Positions 1 through 11,400 are shown, counted from the first letter of the stretch. The stretch: DNA of 64,000 bases from Lyophyllum atratum (GCA_014905825.1 JACGCN010000001.1:3410001-3474000); one strand, 5' to 3'. The notes: generated by a model not told the origin, from the letters alone. A program made the numbers and translations.

Positions 1-37
1 CTCAAACCCCAAAACTCGACAACTAACGGCCTTCTAG

Positions 38-2989
38 GATAATTCCTTCGAGCAACTTTGCATCAATTACGTCAACGAGAAACTGCAACAGATCTTCATC
101 GAGCTAACATTGAAGACTGAGCAAGAGGAATATGTCAGGGAACAAATCAAATGGACCCCGATCAAATACTTCAATAACAAGATTGTCTGTGATCTGATCG
201 AAGAACGTCGCCCCCCTGGAATCTTTGCAGCGTTAAATGATGCCTGTGCAACTGCCCACGCCGATCCCTCAGCCGCGGACAGCAGCTTCATCCAACGAAC
301 CTCGATGTTGTCCTCCAATGCCCACTTCGAAGCCCGTGGCTCTCAGTTCTTGGTCAAGCATTATGCCGGTGATGTCATGTACAATGTTTCTGGGATGACA
401 GATAAGAACAAGGACTCCCTCATCAAGGACTTGCTAGACCTTGTTGCAGGCAGCGACAACCAGTTCTTGCAAAATCTGTTCCCAGATCGCCCGGATCCGA
501 ATAGCAAAAAACGCCCCCCGACAGCCGGAGACAGAATCAAGGCATCCGCAGGTGCCCTCGTCGAAAATCTCATGAAGGCGCAACCATCATATATCCGCAC
601 GATTAAGCCGAATCAGAATCGCAGCTCGTCAGAGTATGATTCTAAAGCCATTCTCCATCAGATCAAATACCTTGGTTTGCAGGAAAATATCCGAGTTCGA
701 CGCGCTGGTTTCGCCTACCGAAATACGTTTGACAAGATGGTCGAACGCTTCTACCTTCTGTCTCCCAAGACGTCTTACGCTGGAGAATATACATGGCATG
801 GTGACACCCAATCTGGCTGTGCGCAAATCTTGAAAGGACTGTGGTATTGCCAAGGATGAGTGGCAGATGGGTGTAACGAAGGCCTTTATCAAGAACCCAG
901 AGACGGTGCGCGCCTTATTAGACAGGAACCCTCAAATATTCTTACAATTTCTCAGCTATTCGCGCTGGAGACGATGCGCGATCAATACTGGCATAACATG
1001 GCGCGTCGCATCCAGCGTGCTTTCAGGAATTACATGCGTTACAAGCACGAATGTGCCCGGCGCATCCAACGATTCTGGAAGAACAACAAGGAAGGACTGG
1101 TCTATGCTCAAATCCGCGATTACGGTCACCAAATACTTGCTGGCAGGAAGGAAAGGCGACGCTTTAGTCTGCTCAGCTACCGTAGGTTCATGGGCGACTA
1201 TTTGGATGTCAATGGCAAGAGCGCACTTGGAAGCGAGTTGGCAGCAGCTTGTGGTATTGGATGTAAGCCTTTTTATCTGCTCTTGCTCTGTTAATCATCA
1301 TTCCAACCTTTTTGTCCCAGCTGAAAGTGTTACGTACAGTGGCAGAATCCAGCTATTGGTTTCAAAGTTTGGCCGGTCAAGTAAGCCAAGTCCACGCTTC
1401 ATTGTTGTTGTAAGCGTCAAACGCCTGTCTTGCACAACTCTTCTCATGTATCTGTTCATTCCAGACCAGCAAAGCTGTCCACATACTGGTTACTACCAGC
1501 AAGGACGGGCATACGCAGACCACGCTGGAAAGAAAGATGCCTCTCGTAACCATTAGGAGCATTGGAATGTCAAACTTTCGGGATGATTGGATGGCAAGGC
1601 GATGTTCTGCTTTCATATGCTTTCTTGTTTACCAATCCCGACTCTAGACCCTGAATGGACCTGTAGTGGAAGAGGGCGATCCGGTCTTCAGCTGCCACTT
1701 CAAGACCGAACTGGCTACGCATCTTCTTCAGCTGACACAGGCCAGCATAACGCTGCTCGTCAGTCCTATGTGCGCAAATTTTCTAGTCAATATGAATAGC
1801 TCTGACTCTTCGACAGGGTGGAATACGCCAAGAAGAAGGACAAGAAGGCGCAGATCAAGTTCATCAAGGACGAAAGCATACAGAAAGATGGCGTTTACAA
1901 GAGTCACACCGTCGCTGTTGGCTCTGGTGAACCCCCCAGCAGTCTCTCGCGTCCTCCTGCAAAGAGAAAGCCCGGCGTTGTACGTCCTATCACACAAGGT
2001 AAACTGCTGCGAGCGGGAGGGCCTGCAGATGTATGTCTTTTTGTACACTACGTTGGAAACCAAAGCTGAGCAAAATTTTTAGAAACCAAAAGCCGCCTCC
2101 AAGCCTAAACCAGCTGCCCGGCCGCTACCTGGCAAGTCAACACCAGTGGCTGCACCGGCACCTGTTATCAAACATCAGCCCACCCCTTCCGCTTCCACCA
2201 CTACTGGGCAGCGCCTACCACCCGCTCCACCACGCAACACCGCCCCGCCCCCTCCACCTCCACCTCCTCCACCAGCAAAGCCCCAAGTCCCGACGTACCG
2301 CGCCAAGTTCGCGTTCGCAGGCGAAGAGGGCGAGATGTCGCTCGAGAAGGACGATGTTGTCGAGGTGGTCGAGAAGGACGACAACGGATGGTGGCTCGTG
2401 AAGAAGAACGGCCTCGAGGGCTGGGCACCGAACAACTACCTTGAGCTCGTCCCACCCAAGGCCGCCCCAGCCGCGCCGCCGCCTCCACCCAGGCCTGCCG
2501 TGGCACGGCCGATCCCCGCCGCCTCCACGCCAAAGCCTCTAGCCACCTCCGTCTCAGCAGACTCATCGGCGAAGCCCATCTCCGTCTTCCCGGCATGGCA
2601 CCCTCCAACGGGTCCGCTACACCCTGGAAGAAGCCCAGCCGCGTCGACAGCGCCTTCCTCGGCTGCCTCGTCCAGGCCAAGCAGTGTCATGGCTTCTAAG
2701 CCCCCTGGCCCACCTGTTGCGACCAAACCTAAGCCGCCGCCGGTCGGGGCGAAACCGGGCGCGCCGAAAATACCAGGGAAGCCCTCTATACCGACTGCAC
2801 CACGTCCGAGTGCAGGCGGGGGAGCGCCTCCTCCGGCACCACGCGCCACCCCGAAACCGGCAGGGGCGGGATCGGTGGGGCAATTGGATTTGTCAGCTGC
2901 GGTAAGTCCACCACCGACGTTCAGTTGATTGCGTTCTGACTCGCAAATAGCTGGCAAAACGTGCTCAGAGAATGGCTGGTGCTGAGTGA
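38..2989 (+). CDS. myo1: Class I myosin (myosin-I heavy chain), 5' partial
   Basis: Actin-based motor of cortical actin patches and endocytosis. The window opens in an intron; the first visible exon starts at 38 in the conserved [17 protein letters not shown] stretch of the motor domain. In order there follow the rest of the motor domain (to about 905), IQ motifs ([24 protein letters not shown]), a TH1 lipid-binding tail (about 1150-2000), a Pro-rich linker with a run of Pro, an SH3 domain (about 2296-2455) and a second Pro-rich tail. Exons I infer: 38-905, 956-1262, 1321-1409, 1465-1593, 1648-1769, 1817-2030, 2083-2901, 2951-2989. They sum to 2587 nt, one base more than a whole number of codons. 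Around 833-837 the frame breaks between ILK and CGIAKDEW, and removing one A from TTGAAAGGAC restores it, leaving 861 residues. Intron 1594-1647 is GC-AG. The protein ends [12 protein letters not shown] with no acidic Arp2/3-binding tail visible. Confidence 0.95.
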
Positions 2990-3350
2990 TGAGCGATGCG
3001 GACGTGAACGTATAATCAGAGCATTGTGCCGAAACGACGAATGGATATGGAAGGAAGGAATTCTAATTTTTCGTTATTACTGTATGTAATACAGCTTGTA
3101 TAGCACCATGGACGGGACGGAACGTGTAGTAGATGGATTAGATGCAATACGAATGCAATTGAGACGTGAATGTAGTTAATGTGAAAGCGAAAGTGGATGT
3201 GGATGCCTGGATGCATGAAGGAGCGAGTACTTATGACGCGTTAAGGATGTGGAGGGTATCGTGGTATAACGTATTACGAGCATAGAGAGACTAAAACTTG
3301 ACGGCAGGTATCATGGCATGGTATGCCCGTCCGTGCAGGCAGCACGGGTA
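2990..3350. other. Convergent 3' intergenic region
   Basis: About 360 bp between the stop codons of the myosin gene (+) and the next gene (-). It must hold both 3' UTRs. I see no coding signal; the short reading frames here lack family features. Confidence 0.5.
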
Positions 3351-5216
3351 TCAGCGGGAATCCGTTATCAGAATCGGCGGCGCAGGGCTAGGGCTCGCGG
3401 GCATCGAGTCGCTCGTAAGGGTCATCTCCACCTCGTCTTCAGAAGCGACCGAGGTGTCACTGTCCGGCACGGCAATCCGTGAGGGCGATAGCGGTACGTC
3501 GTCGTCTGCGTCAACCGTTTCCTTGACTAGGTCTTCACCGCCGGAGTCACGCCACGACCGCACCTCATCCGCACTAAGCACCTTCGCACCACCCTTGCCT
3601 CCTTCATCCTCTGTTTTCCTTTCCAGCGCCTGCTTCCCCCTCTCTATTAATCCGTCCAAAATGACCTTGATCCGTTTGTACACCTCGTCCCCATTCTTAA
3701 AGTCATTATCAAGTTCTTCATCGTTATTATCGTCGTCATTTTCGTCCTCTTCCTCTACGACATCATCTTTGTCCTTGACAGCGCGGTACGCGCGCGGGGG
3801 CAGAATAAGACGCGATTCCCGGAGCTTGCGCCGCAGCTCGCGGATTTCTTTCGCCTGTTTGTGTTTAGCGCTCTCTAGCGATGCGTTTATCGCCAGAAGG
3901 GAGCGGTTCGTGATTTCCAGGTCGGCGATCTGCACCGCCTCGATCAGTACGAAACCCGCAAGGACAGACTCGACTACGTACCTTTCGGTTTGACTTGGCC
4001 TCTGCCTTGACCTTTCTCGCCTCGCTCTCGCCCTCCCCATCCGTTTCTCGGTCCTGGCCCGAGTCGCCTGAATAGTTGTCCTCCCTCGTATTCATCTCAT
4101 TGTATAGAAGCAGATTGTCGAGCGTCGAGCGTAGCCGGTCCGCGTCTCCATTTCCATTTGCGTGGGATGCAGACACTGCACTGCCGGGCCCGCTATCGGC
4201 CGAGTCTGCGGCGTACGACACGGATGACCTCGAGACGGATGATCGTGAGGAGAATGACAACGCGGAGGCAGGGGGTGAGTTTGCTGGAAGCGGGACCGGC
4301 TGCGGGGTCCACTCGAGCCACACCATGCGGGCGGGTAAATGTGACAGTCGCGTCGTTCCTCGGCTGCTGAAAAGGCTGATAGTAGCGGTGTGCTGCTGTT
4401 TGTGGGGGGCTGCGGGCCGCAGCGTAGCGGTGGGGGTTGGCGGCGGGAGAGGCGGTGGTTATAGGGATAGAACGTTTGAGGTTGGGAGGCGGCTGAAGGG
4501 GGACTGGAGATACTAGAGCCTATGGATGGGGCGCGGACACGGGGTGAGCCGGCGCGCGTGAAGGGGTATACGGGCTGGCTAGATGGGGGAGAAAGGGAGT
4601 CGACAGAAGGCTTGACCATGCCTGTGACTTTCGACTTGATACGGACGGGCAGAGAGGGCGAATATCGGCCCTCGGTGTCAGAGTGCGCTGCATGGTCGAC
4701 AAGAGGGGTCGGGGAGCGCGAGGATCCGGAGGAACGATTGGAACCCTGAAAGGAGGAAAGGGAGACGGCATGGTGGAGAGAAACGCTGCCGTTGCGGGTG
4801 CGCAGTTGTGTGGCATCGGTGTGGGAGCGATGACGGCTTTCGGGAGTGCCTGGGGTGGATTTGGTGGCGGCGAGCTTGAGGTTGGTGCGGACGGTGGCAC
4901 GGACGGCGGGCTTGAAGGTCGGGGAGAGGGTGCCGGGTTTTATCCGGGGCGGAGGTTTGGCTGGGGAGGCTGCACGAGGCGTCGACCCCTCGCTCGTCCC
5001 TGGACGGCTGCTGGGGTTAGTTCTGGCGGTGGCGGGCTTGCGAGCAGCGCCAATTTGTGCGCTGGTGTTGACCTTTGCTCTGGGCCTAATGGGCGCATTG
5101 GAGGGTAGAGGCTGGAACTTGATGGGTGAACCCGGTCGTGAAATGTTGGAGCGCGACGTGGGTCGTGACGGCGAGGGCTCGGTGTATGTCAGCTTTACGG
5201 TGGCCTGGAACAGCAT
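3351..5216 (-). CDS. Unrecognised Ser/Pro-rich protein with C-terminal coiled coil and acidic run
   Basis: Function not recognised. The N-terminal half is low-complexity, rich in Ser, Pro and Arg (SPSRPTSRSNISRPGSP and similar), so probably disordered. The C-terminal part has a helical segment (IADLEITNRSLLAINASLE, then KEIRELRRKLRES) likely to form a coiled coil, followed by an acidic stretch (EEEDENDDDNNDEE). An intron at 3930-3981 joins KAEAKSNRK to IADLEITNRS. Near 4461-4463 the frame must shift by one base to pass from QTFYP into ITTASPAANPH, and a further change of frame near 4310-4330 could be a 40-nt intron or another indel. The start is uncertain: ATG at 5216 opens the frame, but the AG just upstream of GCCACCGTA suggests an intron and a start at ATG 5281 (MATEQHPQAQ). 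The coding composition and directional consistency make it a real gene, but the exact model is unsure. Confidence 0.6.
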
Positions 5217-5334
5217 GAACAACGGTCAGCACAATGAGCAGAGAGCGCACCTTGCGCTTGAGGATGCTGCTCAGTGGCCATGGCCCATGGGACAACGACG
5301 ACGCGACAATCAATGTTCATTTCCATTCATTCGA

Positions 5335-6192
5335 TTAGATTACACGGCGTCTGCCGATCACCTCCTCCACCACTTTCTCTACAAGCGCCCGGATCCCGTC
5401 GCCTCCGCCTCCACCCAGCGCCGCAACTACACTCTTTTCTACGTACTTGCCCACCATATCTACCTCAATGTTAACCTTGCTACCAATCAGTTTCTTGCTC
5501 AGCGTGATTTTCTGTTGTGTGTGCTGAATTAACATAACGTCAAACGTCCGCTGCGTGTCGTCTACGGCTGTCAGCGTCAGTGATGCTCCGTCGATCGTGA
5601 CATAGCCTTTAGGGATCAGGTAGGGCAGGAGCGAAGGGCGAGCGGCCGTTGGTTCTGGCAGCTGGAACTTGAGCCGGAGCGAATCGCCGTCGGTTGTCCG
5701 CTCAACCACTGTTGCAGTCGTATCCACATGAGCCTGCGAGAGAAAGTCAGCAACGACTGCAGCACGAGTGTTCTGGTTCTTACCTGGACAAAGTGTCCTC
5801 CAAATCTAACATGAGCGCCCATAGCGCGCTCCAGGTTCAGCTGATCTCCCACCTTTCTCTCCCCTGCGCATCCTCAGTCACGAAAGATCATGGCAGTAGA
5901 TACTATCGTACCCAAATCGGTCCTCTCGAGCGTCTCGTTCGCCAACCACACCTTGAACCACCCTCCCTCCTTTTCCTGATCAAACTCTGTCACCGTCAGG
6001 CACGCTCCATTCACTGCAATAGGAGTCTCCAATATGGCAGTCGCCGAGGATGGGCGCAGAGTCCGCGATGGTCAGGGTACAGCCGCCCGCATCCACCACG
6101 ATCGAGGAGAACGGTTCCGAGGTGCTCGATCTGGGGAACTAGTCAGCCCAATACCTATCTTTTAGTATGTAACATACCAAACCGGTGAACAT
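5335..6192 (-). CDS. RIB5: Riboflavin synthase (alpha chain)
   Basis: Converts two molecules of 6,7-dimethyl-8-ribityllumazine to riboflavin, the last step of vitamin B2 synthesis. Both lumazine-binding repeats are visible. Repeat 1 starts MFTGL-IEHLG and contains IAVNGACLTVTEF; repeat 2 has AHVDTTATV and GYVTIDGASLTLTAVDD. Exons (minus strand): 6178-6192 (only the five codons MFTGL), 5912-6130, 5784-5863, 5335-5739 with introns 6131-6177, 5864-5911 and 5734-5783. Two single-base insertions break the frame in exon 2: one T (plus-strand A) near 6110 and one near 6021. Removing them recovers the conserved sequence exactly, so they look like assembly errors. The gene is divergent from the GNAT gene, sharing 146 bp of upstream DNA. 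Confidence 0.93.
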
Positions 6193-6338
6193 CGAAGAGA
6201 TGGTCAGAAATAGATTAGATCACGAGTCCACGCGCCACAGCGGGCAACACAACGCGGAGCGCATGGGGCGCATCAAGTCTGGATAATCGGTATATATATG
6301 TAGCTATGTAATGGAGAGATTACACCTCATCTGACAAG
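6193..6338. promoter_or_regulatory. Bidirectional promoter between RIB5 and GNAT gene
   Basis: Only 146 bp separate the two start codons, so both promoters and 5' UTRs must be here. A TATA-like tract (GGTATATATATG, about 6290-6301) lies some 40 bp before the GNAT start. Confidence 0.5.
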
Positions 6339-6911
6339 ATGGCCAATCCCAGCTTCATCATCGACACCTCCCGTCTCCAGCTCACCCAATTTGTCCCATC
6401 GTCCCAAGCCCACTGCGCCTTCCTCGTCGAGCTCTACAACTCCCCCGAATTCATCGCCGCCGAGGGCAAAACAGCCATCATCTCCGAAGAGGCAGCCCGC
6501 GAACGCATCCAGACACGTTTCGTCGCAGAAGTACGAGCGTAACGGCTACGGCACCTACATCGTCTCCCTTAAGTCGAACGCACAGCCCATCGGCACCGTG
6601 AGCCTCACCAAAGGCGACGCCCCCGGCTCCTTCCCTATACCGGATATCGGGTTCGCAATCGTGCCGGAACAGACTAAGCAAGGTTACGCGACAGAGGCCG
6701 CAAGCGCACTGCTGGCGTGGGCTGCAAAGGAGCGGGGAGTGACAGAGGTGCTGGGATGTGCGATCCCACAAACAAGGGGAGCAGGCGGATGTTGGAGAAG
6801 CTTGGGTTCGAGGATCGAGGGCTCAAGAAGCTGAAGCCATTTGGAGGCGTTGAAGGGGCAGTTTATGCGAAGCCGGAGATGAAGGATCTGAAGGAGTACG
6901 GGTTCGAGTAG
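6339..6911 (+). CDS. GNAT-family N-acetyltransferase (RimJ/RimL-like, Acetyltransf_3)
   Basis: Predicted acetyl-CoA-dependent N-acyltransferase; substrate unknown. The start MANPSFIIDTSRLQLTQF matches the first strand of this family (TxRLxL). The acetyl-CoA site region is visible as DIGFAIVPEQTKQGYATEAA, and the late DPTNKGSRRMLEKLGF is the typical N-x-x-S-x-x-x-x-E-K-x-G-F motif. The reading frame is disrupted twice. Near 6520-6530 one extra base separates RIQTRF from SQKYERNGYG, and near 6755-6758 one base is missing between TEVLG and CDPTNKGS. No intron fits either site, and conserved sequence continues across both. Small indels in an intact gene are more likely than a pseudogene, but a true pseudogene is not excluded. 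Confidence 0.85.
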
Positions 6912-6947
6912 TGATCGGAGTTGAAAAAGCCTTCGACTTTTAGTACA

Positions 6948-7235
6948 ATGGCAGCCAACGTCCCAAAGCCCAAGGCGCCTCCTAGCATACCCAGAAATCC
7001 CATTGGAAACAGAACCTTGGCCCAGTCTTACGCAGGCAAGCTCGACTGCACAGTTCTAGCCGAACGGCTCTGATGAAACGCAAATTTAGCCCTTCCACCG
7101 CGCACCCGCCTCCACCTCTCCCTCGGGGTCTGTGCAGTTGCTGCAATCGGCCTCGCAATCTCAAATATGCTCGAAGAGAAGATCCCCGCTAATTCCAAGA
7201 CAATTCCATCTGATAACCAGCAAGGTGCTCGTTAA
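6948..7235 (+). CDS. Small predicted single-pass membrane protein, 77 aa
   Basis: Not recognised by family. Exon 1 (6948-7035) begins ATGGCAGCC and encodes a basic, Pro-rich N-terminus (MAANVPKPKAPPSIPRNP). A 54-nt intron with a GC donor (GCAAGC) and TTTAG acceptor occupies 7036-7089. Exon 2 (7090-7235) encodes LPPRTRLHLSLGVCAVAAIG followed by LAISNMLEEKIP and a hydrophilic tail ending at TAA. The exons total 234 nt, an exact 78 codons with the stop. The hydrophobic core (about 18 residues) flanked by basic residues on its N-terminal side suggests an organelle or ER membrane anchor. The start lies only 36 bp after the GNAT stop. Support is the clean splice, open frame and sensible protein composition; homology is unchecked. 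Confidence 0.6.
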
Positions 7236-7411
7236 TATTCAGGCATGTAAATGCAAGTGGGTGTAGGATAAATGAATGTACGTGTGCTAAGAATACACTC
7301 TGCGTGTATAATGATGCTGATGCTCGTGGTTATAGGACATATTATAGCGCCTTTGCTGCGTGGTGTAAGATAAAAAAGGATGCAATAAGAAATTTGGAAA
7401 TCGTATGTTGG

Positions 7412-8308
7412 TCATGGGAAGGCATGAGGCGACCTCTGGCTCAAGCTCGGTCGTCGTACAAGTGGCTCCAGGGGATGCGGGTTGTAAAAGGGCTGCGGCG
7501 ACACTATCAACCCCCTCGGGTGCGAGTCGAATGGATTCACCAACTTCTCGACACCCATCGCCGGCCCGCGTCCCATACCCCCGCCCATCCCGACCGCTGT
7601 GCCATTCCCCTCACCTATCTCCCTCTTGATATTCTCCAAGCTCGTCGCACTCTGATACCGGTTCCCATCCTCAGCCGGCAGCTTATACTCCCAGCTCTGC
7701 TTCCCCCAGTCCGGCACCATGTCCTCCTTCCCGCCTCCTCTCCGGCGCCGGCACACGAGCGCGCGGAGGAACCCCCACCATGCGTCGAAGAAGACGGTTG
7801 TGAGGATCGCCGCGCCGACGAAGGTGATGCAGATTATGATGAGCCCGATGACCTTCCATTGCTTGGCGTCGGAGGCGTGCATGGCTTCGGCTGCGTCGGT
7901 CACGGGGGAGGGCGAGGCACTCGGGAGGACAGACGTGGTGGGAGTTGCTTTGGATGGGGTGTGCGTGGGCTTGGCTGCGGCGGCGGCGTGGTGCGTCTCG
8001 CTTGCGCTCGTGCTTGTGGTCGACGACGTTGTCATCCGCGTTTGGCCATCTGTACGGGTCTGAGTCTCGTCGGGGAAAAGCCCGCCGAATGGGAATGTCG
8101 TGTGCTCGGGAGGGGAGAACGTCTCGTAGCTGTCGTGCGTGTATCCGTAGGTGTACAGGAGGTCGTCGTCGAAAAAGTCAGCGAGGTCGCGTCGGCGATC
8201 TGGCTCGAGACTCGGAGTTGCGGCGGCTTCGAGTGGGCGGGAGTGGGCGCGTACTATGAGGAATATATTGAGGAGTAAGAGAGCGTATCTCGACATGGCG
8301 ATGAGCAT
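7412..8308 (-). CDS. Predicted single-pass membrane protein with signal peptide, function unknown
   Basis: An uninterrupted frame of roughly 300 codons. The first residues (MLIAMSRYALLLLNIFLIVRAHS) form a signal peptide; a second in-frame ATG is at 8296. A Ser/Thr/Ala-rich, probably O-glycosylated segment (TTSSTTSTSASETHH) follows. Next come one strong transmembrane helix (VIGLIIICITFVGAAILTTV), a basic stop-transfer sequence (CRRRRGGGKED) and a cytoplasmic tail of about 110 residues. This is the layout of fungal wall-stress-sensor-like or other type I membrane proteins, but no WSC or other domain is visible, so no function is assigned. The long plus-strand frame across the same DNA is a GC-rich shadow. 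Confidence 0.65.
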   Translation of the reverse strand: MLIAMSRYALLLLNIFLIVRAHSRPLEAAATPSLEPDRRRDLADFFDDDLLYTYGYTHDSYETFSPPEHTTFPFGGLFPDETQTRTDGQTRMTTSSTTSTSASETHHAAAAAKPTHTPSKATPTTSVLPSASPSPVTDAAEAMHASDAKQWKVIGLIIICITFVGAAILTTVFFDAWWGFLRALVCRRRRGGGKEDMVPDWGKQSWEYKLPAEDGNRYQSATSLENIKREIGEGNGTAVGMGGGMGRGPAMGVEKLVNPFDSHPRGLIVSPQPFYNPHPLEPLVRRPSLSQRSPHAFP

Positions 8309-8462
8309 GGCGAGAATGGAGAGGTCTGAGATGGAGGTGCCAGTCCGAAGTGTGGTTGGCACCTTGCAACCTTGAGACGCGTTCTGGTACGATCGCGATC
8401 ACGTGTGGTGCATCCTCCATCTAGTCGTCTTCTACCGTACAGAACGTCCGCTACATAGTACG

Positions 8463-11400
8463 TTACATATTGCATCTACTCCCCACCATCGAAGCCAACA
8501 GTGACCAGTCTGCACTCTGGCGACACATCTCCCTGAACGACCCACCCGTCATTCCCATCAATTCCCTCGGTTGTCCAAACTCCACAACCTCCCCGTCGTC
8601 CAGGACGAGAACTCTATCATAGTCCATAATCGTCTTCAGGCGGTGAGCAATGGTGATGACGATTGCTTCAGCGAATTCCTCCCTGATGGTCTGCTGAATC
8701 TGAAATAGAGGTTCAAGGTGAAGGTCACAAACACTACAGAAGCAAGTACATACCTGATCGTCAAGATTTGAGTCGATCTGCGACGTAGCTTCGTCCATAA
8801 TGATAATGTTAGTTCTCCTCAAGATGGCGCGCGCAATGGCGACGAGCTGCTTCTCGCCCGCGCTCAGCGAGCCCGGACTGATCGGTATGTCGAGCAATGT
8901 CGTGTGATCAGCAGAGGGGGTATGGTTGAGCAGGGACGACAGGTGGCAGCGCTGCAGGACGTCAAGGCACTCCTCTATAGTATGTTGGTCGAGCGGGTCG
9001 AGGTTGCTCTTGATGGTCCCTGAGAAGAGGCTAACGTCTTGAGAGATGATTGTCTGTTACAAGTCATTTGAGGATCTTGCTAGAGTGCTCAATTCCTGGA
9101 ACTCACGATGCGAGTTCTGAGGTCTTCAAGTCCCAGTGTGGATATATCTATTCCATCGATGCTGGCGAAGCATGTGAATGCGTTGCATAGGAAGCAGAGC
9201 TAGGACTTACATTATGCTCCCGCGAGCTGGTTCGATCATTCGAAGTAGAGACAAGGCTAGAGTGGATTTGCCTGTTCAAGGAACCGTTCAGTGACCAACC
9301 TTGGTTTACTTAGATAAGGTATATACATACCTGACCCTGTTCTTCCAACCTAACAGACGTAAGTTCTGTTAGGCGTTGTCGTCATAATGAAGAACTCCAC
9401 GCACCACGCCGATCTTTTCTGACGGTCTAACGGTGAAAGAGACGTCCCGAAGCACGGATGGTAGGTGAGATGCATATTGCACGACCAGGTTCTCAATCCG
9501 AAGGTCTCCTGAACTCGAAGGCCAGTATGCTGGAGGGCGATTTTTCTCGATGATCGCAGGGGCTTCTTGGGGTACGTCAAGGTATTCGACAACACGCTCA
9601 ACGCTGTTGAAGTCCAGTTCCAGTTGGGCCGCCACCCTAGGTAGTAAAAAATAAGCAATGATTCCGGCACTAGCAGCGGTGGGAGGCGTACTTTACCAGC
9701 TGGCGGCTGGCTTCGGCGAATATTCCGGCTTGGACGATAACGATAGCTGTGGAGCCATTTGTCACACCTTTCCACAGAGCAAACATAGTTGCGGCGAAGA
9801 CGACGACAGAGCCGAGACCTGCGCAGTACGTTGAGAAAGTGGCATACGAATATCACACGATAATACTCACAGTCGTACCTCCAACGAAGCCAGCCGTTCA
9901 CGAGCCACTGGCGATGTTGTCAGATTAAAGCCCACAATAGAAGAAGGCACAATTTACATAGACATGGTCGAAAGACTGGAACTTATCGACCTGCGAAAAG
10001 CTATCAGCTTCGAAACGACGGGCATTACACAAGAGCACGGACCTTCGCATAAAACCCATTCTGATATCGGTTCTCCATACCGAAGGCTCGTATGTGAGAT
10101 ATGCCTCGTAGCAGCTCGTCATACCCGGCAAAGGCTGGGGATAACGAAACAGACTCCAACCTCCGAAGATCACGGGACGCCTGGATGTACGGGGGAGCCA
10201 ATCGAATATAAAGCCACGCAATGAACAACGCGAACGGCGCAAAGGTCGGCACCACCACGAGGATCACCGTAAACGAAGCCAAGAAGTTAAGGATGCCAGA
10301 AATGCAGTTCCTCGCCGAGTTCATGAGCGCCCCGTCGATAGTGTTGATGTCCGTCGTGAAGCGATTTAGGATGCGGCCGATGGGTGTGACGTCGAAAAAC
10401 CGTGCGGGGGCCCTCGTCAGTCGTTTGAGGAGGGAAACGAATAGTGACCTGGAGGCTTGTAGGCTGGCATAGTATCCGAGGGCGATGTAGAATAAGACAG
10501 AGAATGCGCCGATCAGAGAGATATAGAAATATATCATCAGCCAGGGCGTCACGTCGACGTCGGGGGAAGGGAGACCTGTCCAGGGGTACGCGGATAGAGC
10601 TGAAGTAAGGATAGACAGGGCTTCTTCCGACTGATACGCCTCGCCCCAACGCGCAAGGAAGACCTAGGAAAGTGTTAAGGGTAGAAGATGAGTTTCGCTT
10701 TGATACTGACTTGGTTTGTTATGTTGATGAAGCGAATGAGCAGCATAAGTGTGATAGTCAAGATCCAAGGTAGGATTCCCGCAGCTTGAATATAAGTGAC
10801 ATAGGTGTGCAATGAGACTCGGCCTGTTGCTCGTGCTTCTGCTTCGATCAGTTTACCGTTTCCCGCCTGCTGCATAGGTTTAGCGGGTGCACCCTTCAGT
10901 AGGTCAGCTTCGTTTTCTGGAGTATGTGGCACGTCAGCCGGCGTGTCTTCCTGTTCGATGACAGTCCCGAGGAGATCCAGCATGTTGAGGTCCTGAATGG
11001 ATCCTTGCCGCAAAACTTTGCCATGGGAAAGCTCGATGAGATAGGAAGCGGCTGGGAGACATAGACTGATATGATGGGTGACAAGGATGATTGTGCGGTC
11101 GCGAGCCAGGTCGCTCATAAGGCATTTCGTCAAGAGATGTTGAGCTGTGTGCATATCGACTGCAGCTAGCCTACATCGAAGGTAAGAAATCAGGTTCTTG
11201 AAGACTCTGGAAACTTACGGATCGTCGAGGAGTATGCACTTGGTACCATTGTCAACATTAGCTGGGCTCCAAGGACAATGGACGCGATATATACCTTGGC
11301 CGCGGAGTACATGGCACGAGCAAGGGCGACCCTCGCTCGTTGTCCCCCAGATAACGTTATGCCCTTCTCACCGATCTCTAGACCCGTCGTAAGCATCATG

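Noticed and set aside
2436..2957. 173-codon minus-strand frame rich in Gly
   Set aside because: It is the antisense of the Pro-rich tail of myosin-I; codon-biased GC-rich coding DNA leaves the opposite strand open.
3298..3993. 231-codon plus-strand frame rich in Ser
   Set aside because: Opposite strand of the acidic and coiled-coil part of the minus-strand gene, whose helical protein is more natural.
4846..5532. 228-codon plus-strand frame
   Set aside because: It runs antisense across two minus-strand genes and shows no conserved sequence.
6339..6911. GNAT gene as a pseudogene
   Set aside because: Two one-base breaks are the same kind as those in essential genes nearby, so assembly error is the simpler reading.
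7304..8278. 324-codon plus-strand frame
   Set aside because: Antisense of the membrane protein gene; it has no family motif and an unnatural Arg/Gly/Cys composition.
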